Shown one piece after another: positions 30,041 to 40,469 of a stretch of DNA of 64,000 nt; within the stretch, counting starts at the first letter, position 1, and each line of letters starts with the position of its first letter. The stretch is from Thalassolituus hydrocarboniclasticus. Lineage in GTDB: Bacteria; Pseudomonadota; Gammaproteobacteria; Pseudomonadales; Oceanobacteraceae. The stretch spans positions 887,501-951,500 of the forward strand of contig NZ_CP054475.1 in assembly GCF_025345565.1 (NCBI RefSeq), given 5' to 3'. The notes under the pieces are model-generated. The model was not told where the DNA came from. It ran no database searches and was given only the letters and a program-made list of their open reading frames with translations. The translations under genes and the position numbers were made by a program.

Positions 30041-31765
30041 GTGGAATTACTTTCCGGCGGAGAAATGTTGGTTCGTGCACTGCATGAATCAGGCGTCGAA
30101 TATATTTACGGTTACCCGGGCGGCTCGCTGCTGCACGTTTATGATGCGTTGTACAAGCAGAGCGCAGTCAAGCACGTCCTGGTCCGTCATGAGCAGGCGG
30201 CTGCTCATATGGCTGATGGTTATGCGCGTGCAACCGGTAAGCCAGGTGTGGTCATGGTCACCTCTGGTCCGGGTGCCACCAATACCATCACCGGTATTGC
30301 CACGGCGTTTACCGACTCGATTCCTATGGTCGTCATTTCTGGTCAGGTGATGAGCCATCTGGTGGGCGACGATGCCTTCCAGGAAACTGACATGCTGGGT
30401 GTGTCGCGTCCTATTGTTAAGCACAGCTTCAGTGTGCGCCGTCCGGAAGATATCCCTGAGCTGGTGGCTAAAGCCTTCCACATTGCCAGCACTGGCCGTC
30501 CGGGTCCGGTTGTTATCGACATCCCGAAAGACATGACCATGCCGAATGAGCGTTACGAATACGTTTATCCGAAGAAGGTCAAATTGCGTTCTTACACGCC
30601 ACCGCAGCGTGGTCACTCCGGCCAGATCAAAAAGGCCGTTGAGCTGCTGCTGAAAGCCAAACGTCCGGTTATTTATGCTGGTGGTGGCGTCATTATCGAT
30701 GGCAGCTCCGACAAGCTGCGTGCACTGGTTGATCGTCTGGATTTCCCTTGCACCAACACGCTGATGGGTCTGGGTTCTTACCCGGGTACCGGCGAGCGTT
30801 TTGTTGGCATGCTGGGTATGCACGGTACCTATGAAGCGAACATGACCATGCACCACGCTGATGTGGTTCTGGCTATTGGCGCGCGCTTCGATGACCGTGT
30901 AACCAACGCGACCAGCAAGTTCTGTCCGGATGCCAAGATCATTCATATCGACATTGATCCGTCTTCAATCTCCAAGACCATCATCGTTGATGTACCTATC
31001 GTTGGCCCGGTTGGCAACGTGCTGGATGAAATGATGGCGCTGCTGGATGAAAGCAACGAAGTACCGGATGCCGAAGCCATTGCGTCCTGGTGGAAACAGA
31101 TCAACGAATGGCGCCAGCGTCATGCGATGCGTTATGAGAAAAACGACTCGCAGCTGATGAAGCCGCAGGAAGTGATCGAAGCGATCTGGGCGGCCACCAA
31201 GGGTGACGCTTACGTGACTTCTGACGTTGGTCAGCACCAGATGTTTGCTGCGCAGTACTACAAGTTTGATAAGCCAAACCGCTGGATCAACTCCGGTGGT
31301 CTGGGAACCATGGGCTTTGGTTTCCCGGCGGCGATGGGCATCAAGATGAACTTCCCGGAAGAAATGGTTGTATGTGTGACCGGTGAAGGCTCTATCCAGA
31401 TGAATATCCAGGAACTGTCGACCTGTCTGCAGTACGGCATTCCGGTAAAAATCCTGTGTCTGAACAACGGCTCTCTGGGCATGGTTCGTCAGTGGCAGGA
31501 CATGAACTACGAAGGTCGTCACTCCCACTCGTACATGGAGTCCCTGCCGGACTTCATCAAACTGGTGGAAGCCTATGGCCACGTGGGTATCCGCGTGACC
31601 GGCCGCGATGAGCTGCCACAGGCACTGGAAGACACCTTCAATAAATACAATGACCGTCTGGTCTTCCTCGACGTTGCCGTCGACCCGGAAGAACACGTGT
31701 ATCCGATGCAGGTGCCGGCTGGCTCCATGCGTGATATGTGGCTGAGCAAGACGGAGCGGACCTGA
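30041..31765 (+). CDS. ilvI: Acetolactate synthase large subunit
   Basis: ThDP enzyme for the first common step of valine, leucine and isoleucine synthesis. 574 residues from the GTG at 30041 (AGAGGA 7 nt upstream); the frame is open further upstream but homology starts here ([20 protein letters not shown]). Key features: catalytic Glu in [19 protein letters not shown] region, and the ThDP motif [18 protein letters not shown]. It is followed by ilvH after 2 nt. ilvC, which often follows in Pseudomonadales, is absent. Confidence 0.96.
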   Translation: MELLSGGEMLVRALHESGVEYIYGYPGGSLLHVYDALYKQSAVKHVLVRHEQAAAHMADGYARATGKPGVVMVTSGPGATNTITGIATAFTDSIPMVVISGQVMSHLVGDDAFQETDMLGVSRPIVKHSFSVRRPEDIPELVAKAFHIASTGRPGPVVIDIPKDMTMPNERYEYVYPKKVKLRSYTPPQRGHSGQIKKAVELLLKAKRPVIYAGGGVIIDGSSDKLRALVDRLDFPCTNTLMGLGSYPGTGERFVGMLGMHGTYEANMTMHHADVVLAIGARFDDRVTNATSKFCPDAKIIHIDIDPSSISKTIIVDVPIVGPVGNVLDEMMALLDESNEVPDAEAIASWWKQINEWRQRHAMRYEKNDSQLMKPQEVIEAIWAATKGDAYVTSDVGQHQMFAAQYYKFDKPNRWINSGGLGTMGFGFPAAMGIKMNFPEEMVVCVTGEGSIQMNIQELSTCLQYGIPVKILCLNNGSLGMVRQWQDMNYEGRHSHSYMESLPDFIKLVEAYGHVGIRVTGRDELPQALEDTFNKYNDRLVFLDVAVDPEEHVYPMQVPAGSMRDMWLSKTERT

Positions 31766-31767
31766 AC

Positions 31768-32259
31768 ATGAGACACATTATTTCGATTCTGCTGGAAAAC
31801 GAACCGGGTGCTTTGTCACGCGTTGTTGGTCTGTTCGCCCAGCGTGGTTACAACATTGAAACCCTGACGGTGGCGCCGACAGAAGACAACACCCTGTCAC
31901 GCCTGACCATGACCACCACCGGTGATGATCGCAAGATCGAACAGATCACCAAGCAGCTGAACAAGCTGATTGAAGTGGTGAAACTGGTGGATTTGTCTGA
32001 AGGCCCGCACATTGAACGCGAGCTGATGCTGATCAAAGTAAAAGCGGTGGGTGCGCAGCGTGCGGAAATCAAACGTACTGCCGACATCTTCCGTGGTCAG
32101 ATCGTGGATGTGTCTGCCAGCGTGTATACCATCCAGCTGACCGGAACCAGCGACAAACTGGAAGCTTTTATTGAAGCAATCGGTGCTGGCTGTGTTCTGG
32201 AAACGGTACGTACCGGTGTGTCCGGTATTTCCCGCGGCGAGAAAATTCTGAGCCTGTAA
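31768..32259 (+). CDS. ilvH: Acetolactate synthase small (regulatory) subunit
   Basis: Regulatory subunit that activates the large subunit and gives valine feedback inhibition. 163 residues from the ATG at 31768 (MRHIISILLENEPGALSRVVG); the longer frame from 31738 overlaps ilvI. The N-terminal ACT domain shows NEPGALSRVVGLFAQRGYNI, where the Asn/Gly loop binds valine in E. coli. The C-terminal half is the second ACT-like domain (ALSV-type SASVYTIQLTG). A terminator follows directly. Confidence 0.95.
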   Translation: MRHIISILLENEPGALSRVVGLFAQRGYNIETLTVAPTEDNTLSRLTMTTTGDDRKIEQITKQLNKLIEVVKLVDLSEGPHIERELMLIKVKAVGAQRAEIKRTADIFRGQIVDVSASVYTIQLTGTSDKLEAFIEAIGAGCVLETVRTGVSGISRGEKILSL

Positions 32260-32282
32260 TTCAGAATCAGAAGCCATAAAAG

Positions 32283-32306
32283 AACCCTCCGCCGGAGGGT
32301 TTTTTT
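32283..32306 (+). terminator. Rho-independent terminator of ilvIH
   Basis: Arms CCCTCC (32285-32290) and GGAGGG (32294-32299), loop GCC, followed by seven T. Confidence 0.88.
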
Positions 32307-32337
32307 ATACCTGCGATTTACGCTGCCAATAGAACGG

Positions 32338-32580
32338 TCAGAGCGGTGGATTATCCGGCTCAAGAAACGCCAGCGATAAAAAGGTGGCGAATGCGCCCAG
32401 TACACAAACCACGGCGGTACTGCCGCTGGCGAGCATAATCAGGCCGGTAATAATCCAGCCATTTTTTACCTGCTCTAACCGGCGCCGGTACAGTTCGGTG
32501 CGGGTCCAGTTCAGTTCCGGATAATCCTGTGGCAGGCGATAAATACGGCGGATAAATTCGATAACGCTGAATCGGCTCAT
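32338..32580 (-). CDS. Small membrane protein of unknown function
   Basis: 80 residues from the ATG at 32580, which has AGGAG 6 nt upstream; an alternative start at 32598 is less likely. The N-terminal half is basic and hydrophilic (FIRRIYRLPQDYPELNWTRTE). The C-terminal half has one or two hydrophobic segments (GWIITGLIMLASGSTAVVCV and FATFLSLAFL). I do not recognise a family. Nearest neighbours are ilvH (convergent) and coq7 (same strand, upstream, 168 nt away). Confidence 0.6.
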   Translation of the reverse strand: MSRFSVIEFIRRIYRLPQDYPELNWTRTELYRRRLEQVKNGWIITGLIMLASGSTAVVCVLGAFATFLSLAFLEPDNPPL

Positions 32581-32747
32581 GGGATGCTCCTTACTCATCT
32601 TTATTCAGAGTAAAAGACCAGCGGCATTTTGCCTGCTAAACAGCGATTCTATCTATTGATGACGGGAGTTATTCGTTCCGCATCTGACCTGCTTTGGTGC
32701 AGGTCAGTGCGCGATGCGGAGGCATGATTATACAGGCTGGGGTTTTA

Positions 32748-33398
32748 TCAGAAGCGATAAACGGATTTGGTCATCACTTTCGATACCGCAGTCATCGCCA
32801 GTTTGACCGGCAGCGGGAATTTATGGCCGCCGGCTTCGAGGGCAACAGTGGCGTGCTTGGCTTCGTCTTCCAGCATCTGCAGCAGCACCGCTTTGCTCTT
32901 TTCGTCCTGCACCGGCAGGCTGGTCATATGCTGGCTCAGATGCTTGCACACCTGTTCTTCGGTGGCGGCGACAAAACCCAGACTGACTTTGTCGGAGATT
33001 TTTCCGGCCAGAGCGCCGATGCCGAATGACAGGCCGTAAAACAGCGGATTCAGACGGCTGGTATGGCTGCCCAGATCTTTGATGCGGTCTTCGCACCACA
33101 CCAGATGATCAATTTCTTCGCGGGCGGCTTCTTCCATGGCTTCCCGTACCTCAGGCAACTTGGCGGTTAACGCCTGACCCTGATACAGCGCCTGGGCGCA
33201 GACTTCACCGGTATGGTTAATACGCATCAGCCCGGCGGCGTGTTTCTGTTCGGCCTCGTTCAGCTCGTGATACGGGCGCTGCTGCGCCGGGGACGGGCGT
33301 TCTTCCTGTGCAGCACCGGGCACCAGTGTGCGTAATGCCTGATCGGCGTTCTGAATCAGTTTGTCGAACAGCGAGTAGCGACGGGAGTTGGCATTCAT
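32748..33398 (-). CDS. coq7: 2-polyprenyl-3-methyl-6-methoxy-1,4-benzoquinone hydroxylase
   Basis: Diiron monooxygenase of ubiquinone synthesis. 216 residues. All six metal ligands of the family are visible: E65 (NHTGE), E95 and H98 (EEIDH), E147 (TEEQV), E179 and H182 (DEAKHA). An N-terminal extension of about 45 residues is unstructured-looking, as in other Coq7/UbiF-replacing proteins of Pseudomonadales. Divergent from the AAA+ ATPase gene with 142 nt between. Confidence 0.95.
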   Translation of the reverse strand: MNANSRRYSLFDKLIQNADQALRTLVPGAAQEERPSPAQQRPYHELNEAEQKHAAGLMRINHTGEVCAQALYQGQALTAKLPEVREAMEEAAREEIDHLVWCEDRIKDLGSHTSRLNPLFYGLSFGIGALAGKISDKVSLGFVAATEEQVCKHLSQHMTSLPVQDEKSKAVLLQMLEDEAKHATVALEAGGHKFPLPVKLAMTAVSKVMTKSVYRF

Positions 33399-33540
33399 AA
33401 CTCATACCTCCGGAATTTCCGGCCATTTTACGGCATAACGGCGTCCGGCGCATGACCCATATCAAGTGAGTTTCGGCCAGAACAGGGCGGACAGCCGGCC
33501 ATGGAGTGGTTAGAATCGCGCATAGAATAAGGAGACTGCG

Positions 33541-35016
33541 ATGCAGGATTTACACGATTTAAGCCTGTTGCTCGACCGCCAGGTGCCGCTGTTGCTGCTG
33601 GAATCCCATGAGGAAGCGCGGGCGCTGGAGATGCTGACCCGGCTGGCCATCCGCCGCGGTCTGGCGCTGCAGCAATGGACGCTGAGCGATGGCCTGCGCC
33701 GCCTCGGGTTCGGTGAAGATATTGGCGCCAGCGAAACCACACAGCCTGCCGATGCCCTGCGCATCGTGCGTGAGCGCGAGCAGGGCGGACTGTTCATCTT
33801 CTGCGACCTGCATCCTTTTCTCGAAGAGCCTTTGGTCGTGCGTCTGCTGAAAGACATTGCCCTGCAGCATGAGCGTTACGGCAAAACCGTGGTGTTGCTC
33901 AGCCACCGCCTGCAGGCGCCGCCGGAGTTACAGCGTCTGGCCGCCAGCTTCAGCCTGCAGTTACCGGATGACAGCCAGTTGCTGGCGCTGGTGAAAGAAG
34001 AAGCCCAGCGTTACGCCAAGCTCAGTGGCCGTAAAGTGCGCAGTGATAACGACACCCTGCAGCAGCTGGTCGCCAATCTGAAGGGGCTTACTTTCTCCGA
34101 TGCCCGTCGTCTGGTGCGCGGTGCCATTGTCGATGACGGCGCTATTACTCAGGATGATGTGCCGGCAGTCAGTCGCGCCAAGATGGCGTTGCTGGATATG
34201 GACGGTGTGATGAGTTTTGAATACGACACCGCGCGTTTCAGCGATGTTGCCGGTCTGGAGGTGATGAAAACCTGGCTGGCGCAGCGCCAGCAGGCCTTTA
34301 TGACCGCCGAGCGTAAACTGCGGCCGCGCGGTTTACTGCTGTTCGGTGTGCAGGGCAGCGGTAAGAGTCTGGCGGCGAAGGCGGTGGCCGGTTCCTGGGG
34401 CTTACCCCTGCTGCGTCTGGATTTCGGCACCCTGTACAACAAGTTTTTCGGTGAAACCGAACGCAATCTGCGCGAAGCGCTGAAGTTGGCCGAAACCATG
34501 TCGCCCTGTGTGGTCTGGATTGACGAGATTGAGAAAGGACTGGGGCAGGACAGCAACGATGCCGGCGTCAGTCAGCGTATTCTCGGCACCTTGCTGACCT
34601 GGCTGGCAGAGCATGATGCGCAGGTATTTGTGGTGGCGACGGCGAACAATATTCATGCGCTGCCACCGGAGTTGCTGCGTAAGGGCCGTTTGGATGAACT
34701 GTTTTTTGTTGATCTGCCCAAGCCTGAGATTCGTGCTGACATTCTGCGCCTGCATATGCACAAGCGCGGGCTGGACCCGCAGCGTTTTGATCTGGCGGCA
34801 CTGGCCGAAGAGAGTGAGGGTTTTTCCGGTGCCGAGCTGGAGCAGGCGGTGGTATCGGCCTGGCATGCCGCCAGCAGTGAGCATTCCGGCCCCGGTCTCA
34901 GCACGGATAGCCTGCTGCAGGAAATCCGCCGTACCCGGCCGTTGTCAGTGGTGATGGCGGAACCTATGCAGGCGTTAAGACAGTGGGCGGCGAGCCGCGC
35001 AGTCGCGGCCGATTAA
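33541..35016 (+). CDS. AAA+ ATPase of the Ycf46 type
   Basis: 491 residues with an N-terminal non-catalytic domain (about 1-210) resembling a degenerate ATPase fold, then a full AAA+ module: Walker A GVQGSGKS (269-276), Walker B VVWIDE (324-329), sensor-1 ATANN, and the arginine-finger region [14 protein letters not shown]. This is the Ycf46 architecture found in cyanobacteria, plastids and many proteobacteria; its substrate is unknown, with links to carbon concentration reported in cyanobacteria. A good ribosome binding site (AAGGAG) precedes the ATG. It shares its stop-codon bases with the converging RetS-like gene (TTAA at 35013-35016). Confidence 0.85.
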   Translation: MQDLHDLSLLLDRQVPLLLLESHEEARALEMLTRLAIRRGLALQQWTLSDGLRRLGFGEDIGASETTQPADALRIVREREQGGLFIFCDLHPFLEEPLVVRLLKDIALQHERYGKTVVLLSHRLQAPPELQRLAASFSLQLPDDSQLLALVKEEAQRYAKLSGRKVRSDNDTLQQLVANLKGLTFSDARRLVRGAIVDDGAITQDDVPAVSRAKMALLDMDGVMSFEYDTARFSDVAGLEVMKTWLAQRQQAFMTAERKLRPRGLLLFGVQGSGKSLAAKAVAGSWGLPLLRLDFGTLYNKFFGETERNLREALKLAETMSPCVVWIDEIEKGLGQDSNDAGVSQRILGTLLTWLAEHDAQVFVVATANNIHALPPELLRKGRLDELFFVDLPKPEIRADILRLHMHKRGLDPQRFDLAALAEESEGFSGAELEQAVVSAWHAASSEHSGPGLSTDSLLQEIRRTRPLSVVMAEPMQALRQWAASRAVAAD

Positions 35017-37355
35017 CGGCTTTCGTGCTGGTGTTTCAGGGTCAGCAGGGCGTTGCGCAGGCGCTCGCCACTGGCTGGCTTGGCCAGCAACTGCTGAATA
35101 CCAACGGCCAGCGCATCGTCACGCACGTTGCTGATGCTTAATCCGGTCAGCATCAGGCGTGCCGGTTTGTGACTGATGTCTTTATCGGCGCGGATGCGCT
35201 CTGCCAACTGCAGGCCATCCATAATCGGCATATCGTGATCGATAATGATGAAGTCATAGGGTTGGCCGATACTGATCTGGCTGCGCAGCATGGCGAGTGC
35301 TTCCTTACCACTATAAGTACTCTCCGGGCGCATGCCCCAGCGCCGGACCTGCTTTTCAATTACGTTCCGCAGCGATGCATTGTCATCGACAATCAGAATA
35401 CGCAAGCCGATCAGGCTGTCATCCTGCTGCAGTTCAGGTGCCGGGCCACTTTCGGCTTCCAGTGGCAAATACAGGGTCAGTGAGGCGCCCTGGCTGGTCA
35501 TGCTCTCAACTTCGAGGGTTGCCGACATCTTTTGCAGCAGGTGGCGGGTGACCAGCAGGTTCCAGGCTTTGGCGTTGTGGTTTTCGGTCAGGGGCAGGTG
35601 ATGCTGCAGAACTGCGAAGGCACTCTTCAGCTCATCCTGCTTCACAATGGTGCTGCTCAGCTGGATCTGCAGACGCAGGCCATGCGCTGAGCTGGTCTGA
35701 TAGAAAGATGCCTGCAGTGTCAGTTCACCGTATTCGGTATAGGCCAGAGCACGCATCAGAATGTTGTGCAGCAGAGTCTGCAGGCGGTTGCGATCGCCGA
35801 CAAAGTATTCCGGCAGATCATCGGTCATATCGAGCACCAGCTCGACCTGTTTGCGGCTGGCTTCCTGCTGGAAGTGGCCGAGCGCCTGATTCAGTAACTG
35901 AGTAATATTAAATGGACGCTGTTCCAGCTCCAGCTGGCTGTTCTGAATGCGGGCCAGATCGGAGATTTCATTGGCGACATGCAACAGATCACGACCGGCA
36001 AGGGCAATGGTGTCCGAGAAATCACGCTGGTTGGCACTGAGTGGTGTTTCCCCGAGCAGTTCTGTCATACCTATCACACCGTTGATCGGGGTACGCAGTT
36101 CGTGGCTGATCTGCGACAGCAGGGCTGGCGTCATACGCAGTTCTGCTCCGGCCTGATGCTGCGATGGATTCTGCTGCAGTTTGATGCTCATAATCGCCAG
36201 TACCAGACTGGTAATAACGATAAAAGGCAGAATGACCGGTGCCCAGCTGGTAAGCAGATCCAGTGATAACAGGTTGTGGCTGGTCAGGATGGCCAGCAGC
36301 ACACCAAAACCAACCAGCAGATGGCCAGCCAGCAGCCAGCGCTGAGCCTGTTGATGCTGCGAGCGTCCGCGGGTCAGAATCAGGGCGACCAGAAATTCGT
36401 TGATCACGATCATGCAGGTAACCACCAACAGAGTGGCCTCCGGTGCCAGCCACAGGGTCAGTAACGCGACCGGCAGATGAATCAGGGCTGTCAGCAACAG
36501 CACCCGGCGGTACAGGGCGGCACGGTTGCCATGCCAGCCCAGTGCCAGCACGGCCAGAGTCTGGCAGGTCGCGGAGGCTGCCAGTGCCAGCTCAGCGAAG
36601 CGGTCAGCAATCAGAGGGCTGATATTCAGCAGCAGGGAGAACTGTCCCATCCAGGCCGGCTGATAGATGATCATGGTAAGGCAATAAGCGGCGCCAGCGG
36701 CTGCGAGCAGAATCCGCTGACTGCGCACAACAAAAATAAACCAGGCCAGCGTGGCCAGAATCCAGCCAATACTCATGCCCTGCAGCATGAAAAATTCCTG
36801 CTCATTATTGAGGAAATGGTCGAGGCTCAGCAGGCTGACGTTGGTATTCAGGAGGCCATAGGAATGGATGCGCACCATATAGCTGCGGGTGCTTTGGGCC
36901 GGTACGGTAAGAACAACCGGGAAAGCCTGCAAAAATCCACCGCGCAGGCTGCGCGCCGGGTCATCCGGGCCGATCAGACGATAATTCTGGGCATTGCTGA
37001 TGTCATAGAAGCCGAAGTCATCAATATCGCTGCCGGACAGAGTAAAGACTACTTCGCGCTCATGGGCGTAAGGGTTGCTCAGGCTGAAGCGCAGCCAGTA
37101 ATTGGAATCGCTTATGCCGAACTTCAGACGGCGGGCATGGCTTGGGGTAAAGCGCAGTTGCTGCTCACGGCTGAGCATGGCATTGATGTCGAGGCTGCGG
37201 CCGGGGTCTTCGTAAACTGAAATATAAGGCGTGATCGGATAATCAAACGAGGCATTGGGCAGCAGCACCGGGCTGCTGGCCCAGAGTTTCAGCGGCAGAA
37301 AAAATAAAAACAGCAGGGTGACAATCAGATGCTTACGTCCTCTGTACTGCCTCAT
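35013..37355 (-). CDS. RetS-like hybrid sensor kinase with degenerate ATP-binding domain
   Basis: 780 residues from the ATG at 37355 (GGAG 9 nt upstream). Order of domains: signal peptide (about 1-26), periplasmic 7TMR-DISMED2 domain (about 30-180), 7TMR-DISM seven-helix membrane domain (about 190-392), HisKA with H418 (ISHELRTPINGV), an ATPase-like domain (about 515-632), and one receiver with D657/D658, phosphoacceptor D706 and K759. In the ATPase-like domain the N-box Asn is R535, G1 reads SSTIVK (567-572) instead of DxGxG, and G2 (about 595-601) has no Gly. It follows purD by 25 nt, exactly the place of retS in P. aeruginosa; RetS there has two receivers. Kinase activity looks lost; a scaffold or phosphotransfer role is inference. 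Confidence 0.88.
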   Translation of the reverse strand: MRQYRGRKHLIVTLLFLFFLPLKLWASSPVLLPNASFDYPITPYISVYEDPGRSLDINAMLSREQQLRFTPSHARRLKFGISDSNYWLRFSLSNPYAHEREVVFTLSGSDIDDFGFYDISNAQNYRLIGPDDPARSLRGGFLQAFPVVLTVPAQSTRSYMVRIHSYGLLNTNVSLLSLDHFLNNEQEFFMLQGMSIGWILATLAWFIFVVRSQRILLAAAGAAYCLTMIIYQPAWMGQFSLLLNISPLIADRFAELALAASATCQTLAVLALGWHGNRAALYRRVLLLTALIHLPVALLTLWLAPEATLLVVTCMIVINEFLVALILTRGRSQHQQAQRWLLAGHLLVGFGVLLAILTSHNLLSLDLLTSWAPVILPFIVITSLVLAIMSIKLQQNPSQHQAGAELRMTPALLSQISHELRTPINGVIGMTELLGETPLSANQRDFSDTIALAGRDLLHVANEISDLARIQNSQLELEQRPFNITQLLNQALGHFQQEASRKQVELVLDMTDDLPEYFVGDRNRLQTLLHNILMRALAYTEYGELTLQASFYQTSSAHGLRLQIQLSSTIVKQDELKSAFAVLQHHLPLTENHNAKAWNLLVTRHLLQKMSATLEVESMTSQGASLTLYLPLEAESGPAPELQQDDSLIGLRILIVDDNASLRNVIEKQVRRWGMRPESTYSGKEALAMLRSQISIGQPYDFIIIDHDMPIMDGLQLAERIRADKDISHKPARLMLTGLSISNVRDDALAVGIQQLLAKPASGERLRNALLTLKHQHESR

Positions 37356-37380
37356 CCCTGCTGTCTCCGTTAGTTTCTGC

Positions 37381-38673
37381 TTAGTTATCGGCCTGCTCGC
37401 GCGCAATGGCACGATAACCGATATCAGAGCGGCAGAACATGCCTTTCCAGCTGATCTGTTTGATCAGATCATAGGCCTGAGCCTGAGCTTCGCCCACGCT
37501 GTTACCCAGTGCAGTGGCACAAAGTACACGGCCACCGGCGGTGACGGTGTTGCCAGCGTCGTCGAGCTTGGTACCGGCATGGAAGACTTTGCGGTCAGCG
37601 CCGTCGTTGTCCGGCAGGCTGATGACATCACCTTTCGGGTAGTCAGCCGGGTAACCGGCAGCGGCCAGTACCACACCCAGAGATGGGCGCGGATCCCATT
37701 GCGCGGTTTCGCTATCCAGTTTGCCTTCCAGCGCGGCCAGACAGTGGGCAACGATATCCGACTGCATACGCAGCATGATTGGCTGGGTTTCCGGATCACC
37801 GAAGCGGCAGTTGTATTCGATGACTTTCGGCGCACCAGACTCGTCAATCATCAGACCGGCGTAGAGGAAACCGGTGTAATCATTGCCTTCGGCGGCCATA
37901 CCGTTAACCGTTGGCATAATCACTTCGCGCATCACGCGGTCATGGATTTCCTGAGTAACGACTGGCGCCGGAGAATAAGCACCCATACCGCCGGTGTTCG
38001 GGCCGGTATCTTTGTCGCCAACGCGTTTGTGATCCTGACTGGTAGCCATTGGCAGTACGTTTTTGCCATCGACCATCACAATGAATGAGGCTTCTTCGCC
38101 GGCGAGGAATTCTTCGATAACAACACGGCAGCCAGCGTCACCAAAGGCGTTACCGGACAGCATGTCTTTGACGGCTTCTTCTGCCTGCTCCAGGGTTTCG
38201 GCGACAATCACGCCTTTACCAGCGGCCAGACCATCGGCCTTAACCACGATAGGAGCACCTTTCTCACGCAGGTAAGCCAGCGCCGGTTCAACTTCGGTGA
38301 AGTTCTGGTAATCGGCGGTCGGAATCTGCTGACGGGCCAGGAAGTCTTTGGTGAAGGCTTTGGAGCCTTCCAGCTGCGCAGCGCCTTTGCTTGGGCCGAA
38401 AATCTTCAGACCGGCGGCGCTGAACTGATTAACGATACCGCCAACCAGCGGAGCTTCCGGACCGACGATGGTCAGACCGATGGCGTTGTCTTCGGCAAAC
38501 TTCTGCAGACCATCAAAATCCATCACGTCGAGGGCGACGTTTTCCATACCGGCTTCACGCGCGGTGCCGGCGTTGCCCGGCGCAACGAATACTTTTTCAA
38601 CCAGCGGTGATTGCAGAGCCTTCCAGGCCAGGGCATGTTCACGACCACCAGAACCTATTACCAGAACTTTCAT
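37381..38673 (-). CDS. purD: Phosphoribosylamine-glycine ligase
   Basis: ATP-grasp enzyme for the second step of de novo purine synthesis. 430 residues, the usual length. N-terminus MKVLVIGSGGREHALAW, then IVGPEAPLVGG, the ATP-grasp KADGLAAGKGV loop and the metal-binding YNCRFGDPETQ segment. It follows purH after a 94-nt spacer with repeated GTCGGACGTC motifs. Confidence 0.97.
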   Translation of the reverse strand: MKVLVIGSGGREHALAWKALQSPLVEKVFVAPGNAGTAREAGMENVALDVMDFDGLQKFAEDNAIGLTIVGPEAPLVGGIVNQFSAAGLKIFGPSKGAAQLEGSKAFTKDFLARQQIPTADYQNFTEVEPALAYLREKGAPIVVKADGLAAGKGVIVAETLEQAEEAVKDMLSGNAFGDAGCRVVIEEFLAGEEASFIVMVDGKNVLPMATSQDHKRVGDKDTGPNTGGMGAYSPAPVVTQEIHDRVMREVIMPTVNGMAAEGNDYTGFLYAGLMIDESGAPKVIEYNCRFGDPETQPIMLRMQSDIVAHCLAALEGKLDSETAQWDPRPSLGVVLAAAGYPADYPKGDVISLPDNDGADRKVFHAGTKLDDAGNTVTAGGRVLCATALGNSVGEAQAQAYDLIKQISWKGMFCRSDIGYRAIAREQADN

Positions 38674-38690
38674 ATTGTTTATCTCGCTGT

Positions 38691-38763
38691 AGTCTGACGT
38701 CTGCAGTCAGGCGTCGGACGTAATCAGTTTTAGACGTCCGATCTGTGTCGTCGGACGTCTGAC
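38691..38763 (-). repeat. Repeat-rich spacer with hairpin between purH and purD
   Basis: A perfect 10-bp stem, AGACGTCCGA (38732-38741) with TCGGACGTCT (38751-38760), lies 7 nt after the purH stop. The same GTCGGACGT core recurs at 38713-38721, and a second, imperfect hairpin is formed by GTCTGAC (38692-38698) and GTCAGGC (38706-38712). No T run, so a terminator is unlikely; mRNA processing or a REP-like repeat fits better. Confidence 0.6.
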
Positions 38764-38767
38764 CCAC

Positions 38768-40399
38768 TTAATGGCGGAAGTGACGCATTCCTGTGAATAC
38801 CATCGCAATGCCGGCTTCATCGGCTGCGGCAATTACTTCTTCATCACGGATCGAACCACCCGGCTGGATAATGGCTTTGATGCCATTAGCCGCGGCGTTG
38901 TCGATACCGTCGCGGAACGGGAAGAAGGCATCGGATGCCATCACTGCACCTTCAACCACCAGACCGGCATGTTCGGCCTTGATCGCCGCGATGCGGGCTG
39001 AGTTTACACGGCTCATCTGACCGGCGCCCACGCCCACGGTCTGACGGTTTTTGGCGTAAACAATGGCGTTGGATTTAACGAACTTGGCGACTTTCCAGGC
39101 GAAAATCAGATCGTGCAGTTCGGCTTCGGTCGGAGCACGCTTGGTCACGACTTTCAGTTCATCGGCGGAGATCATGCCGTTATCGCGGTCCTGCACCAGC
39201 AGGCCACCATTAACGCGCTTGTAATCCAGGCCGGCGGCACGTTCTGCTGGCCACTGGCCACATTCGAGCAGGCGCACGTTCTGCTTGGCAGCTACTACAG
39301 CGGCGGCTTCGGCGCTCACTTTAGGCGCAATGATGACTTCGACAAACTGACGGTCAACGATGGCTTTGGCCGTATCGGCATCCAGCTCGCGGTTAAAGGC
39401 GATGATGCCGCCGAAGGCGGATTCGCTGTCGGTGGCGTAAGCCAGGTCGTAGGCTTTACGGATGCCGCCGTCTTCTTCCGGAACCACAGACACACCACAA
39501 GGGTTAGCGTGCTTAACGATGACACAGGCAGGCTTAACGAAAGACTTCACACACTCCAGCGCAGCATCGGTGTCGGCCACGTTGTTGTACGACAGTTCTT
39601 TGCCCTGCAGTTGTCTGGCGGTGGCGATAGAGGCTTCGGCCGGGTTGGCTTCAACATAGAAGGCCGCATTCTGATGCGGGTTCTCGCCGTAACGCATGTC
39701 CTGCGCTTTGATGAACTGGCTGTTGAAGGTCTGCGGGAAGGCCAGACGGTTATCCGTGCTCAGTACTTCCGCGTTCTGGTCGATGGTGCCCAGATAGTTG
39801 GCGATCATACCGTCGTAGGCGGCGGTGTGTTCGAAGGCTTTCAGCGCCAAACCAAAACGGGTTTTGTAGGTCAGGCCGTTATGTGCCTGCAGGTCTTCCA
39901 GCACCTTGCTGTAGTCGCTGCTGTTTACCACGATACCGACGTAAGCGTGGTTTTTCGCGGCGGAGCGCACCATGGTTGGGCCGCCGATATCGATGTTTTC
40001 AATCGCCAGCGCCAGATGGCAGTCAGGCTTGGCCACGGTCGCAGCGAATGGGTAGAGGTTAACCACCACCAGATCAATCGGGTTGATGCCGTGTTCGGTC
40101 ATCACATCATCGTCCTGACCACGACGGCCCAGAACACCACCGTGAATTTTCGGATGCAGGGTTTTAACCCGGCCGTCCATCATTTCCGGGAAACCGGTGT
40201 AATCCGATACTTCAACCGCCGGAATCTGGTGGTCGATCAGCAGCTTGTAAGTACCGCCGGTGGACAGAATTTCAACGCCGGCCGCCTGCAGGGCCTGGGC
40301 GAATTCGACGATTCCGGTTTTATCCGACACGCTGATCAGGGCTCGGCGTACAGGGGTGATGTCCGCGGGGATCTCGTTGGCAGGAATAAAGTTGCTCAT
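38768..40399 (-). CDS. purH: Bifunctional AICAR formyltransferase / IMP cyclohydrolase
   Basis: Final two steps of IMP synthesis. 543 residues from the ATG at 40399; the longer frame to 40444 is rejected by homology. The N-terminal MGS-like cyclohydrolase domain begins [19 protein letters not shown] and contains STGGT and [14 protein letters not shown]. The C-terminal formyltransferase domain shows the catalytic KHANPCG and the SDAFFPFRD motif. fis lies 71 nt upstream on the same strand. Confidence 0.97.
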   Translation of the reverse strand: MSNFIPANEIPADITPVRRALISVSDKTGIVEFAQALQAAGVEILSTGGTYKLLIDHQIPAVEVSDYTGFPEMMDGRVKTLHPKIHGGVLGRRGQDDDVMTEHGINPIDLVVVNLYPFAATVAKPDCHLALAIENIDIGGPTMVRSAAKNHAYVGIVVNSSDYSKVLEDLQAHNGLTYKTRFGLALKAFEHTAAYDGMIANYLGTIDQNAEVLSTDNRLAFPQTFNSQFIKAQDMRYGENPHQNAAFYVEANPAEASIATARQLQGKELSYNNVADTDAALECVKSFVKPACVIVKHANPCGVSVVPEEDGGIRKAYDLAYATDSESAFGGIIAFNRELDADTAKAIVDRQFVEVIIAPKVSAEAAAVVAAKQNVRLLECGQWPAERAAGLDYKRVNGGLLVQDRDNGMISADELKVVTKRAPTEAELHDLIFAWKVAKFVKSNAIVYAKNRQTVGVGAGQMSRVNSARIAAIKAEHAGLVVEGAVMASDAFFPFRDGIDNAAANGIKAIIQPGGSIRDEEVIAAADEAGIAMVFTGMRHFRH

Positions 40400-40469
40400 A
40401 TGGTCAGGTTTTCTATGTTTTAAAAAAAGAAAAAGCGGCCACAAAGCCGCTGAGTATTCAGGATAAGTC

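Noticed and set aside
30089-30946. 285-codon open frame opposite ilvI
   Set aside because: Antisense to a well-conserved gene; no start signal or family resemblance.
39113-40423. 436-codon open frame on the plus strand opposite purH
   Set aside because: It mirrors a highly conserved gene, has no ribosome binding site and no recognisable domain; it is a by-product of codon bias.
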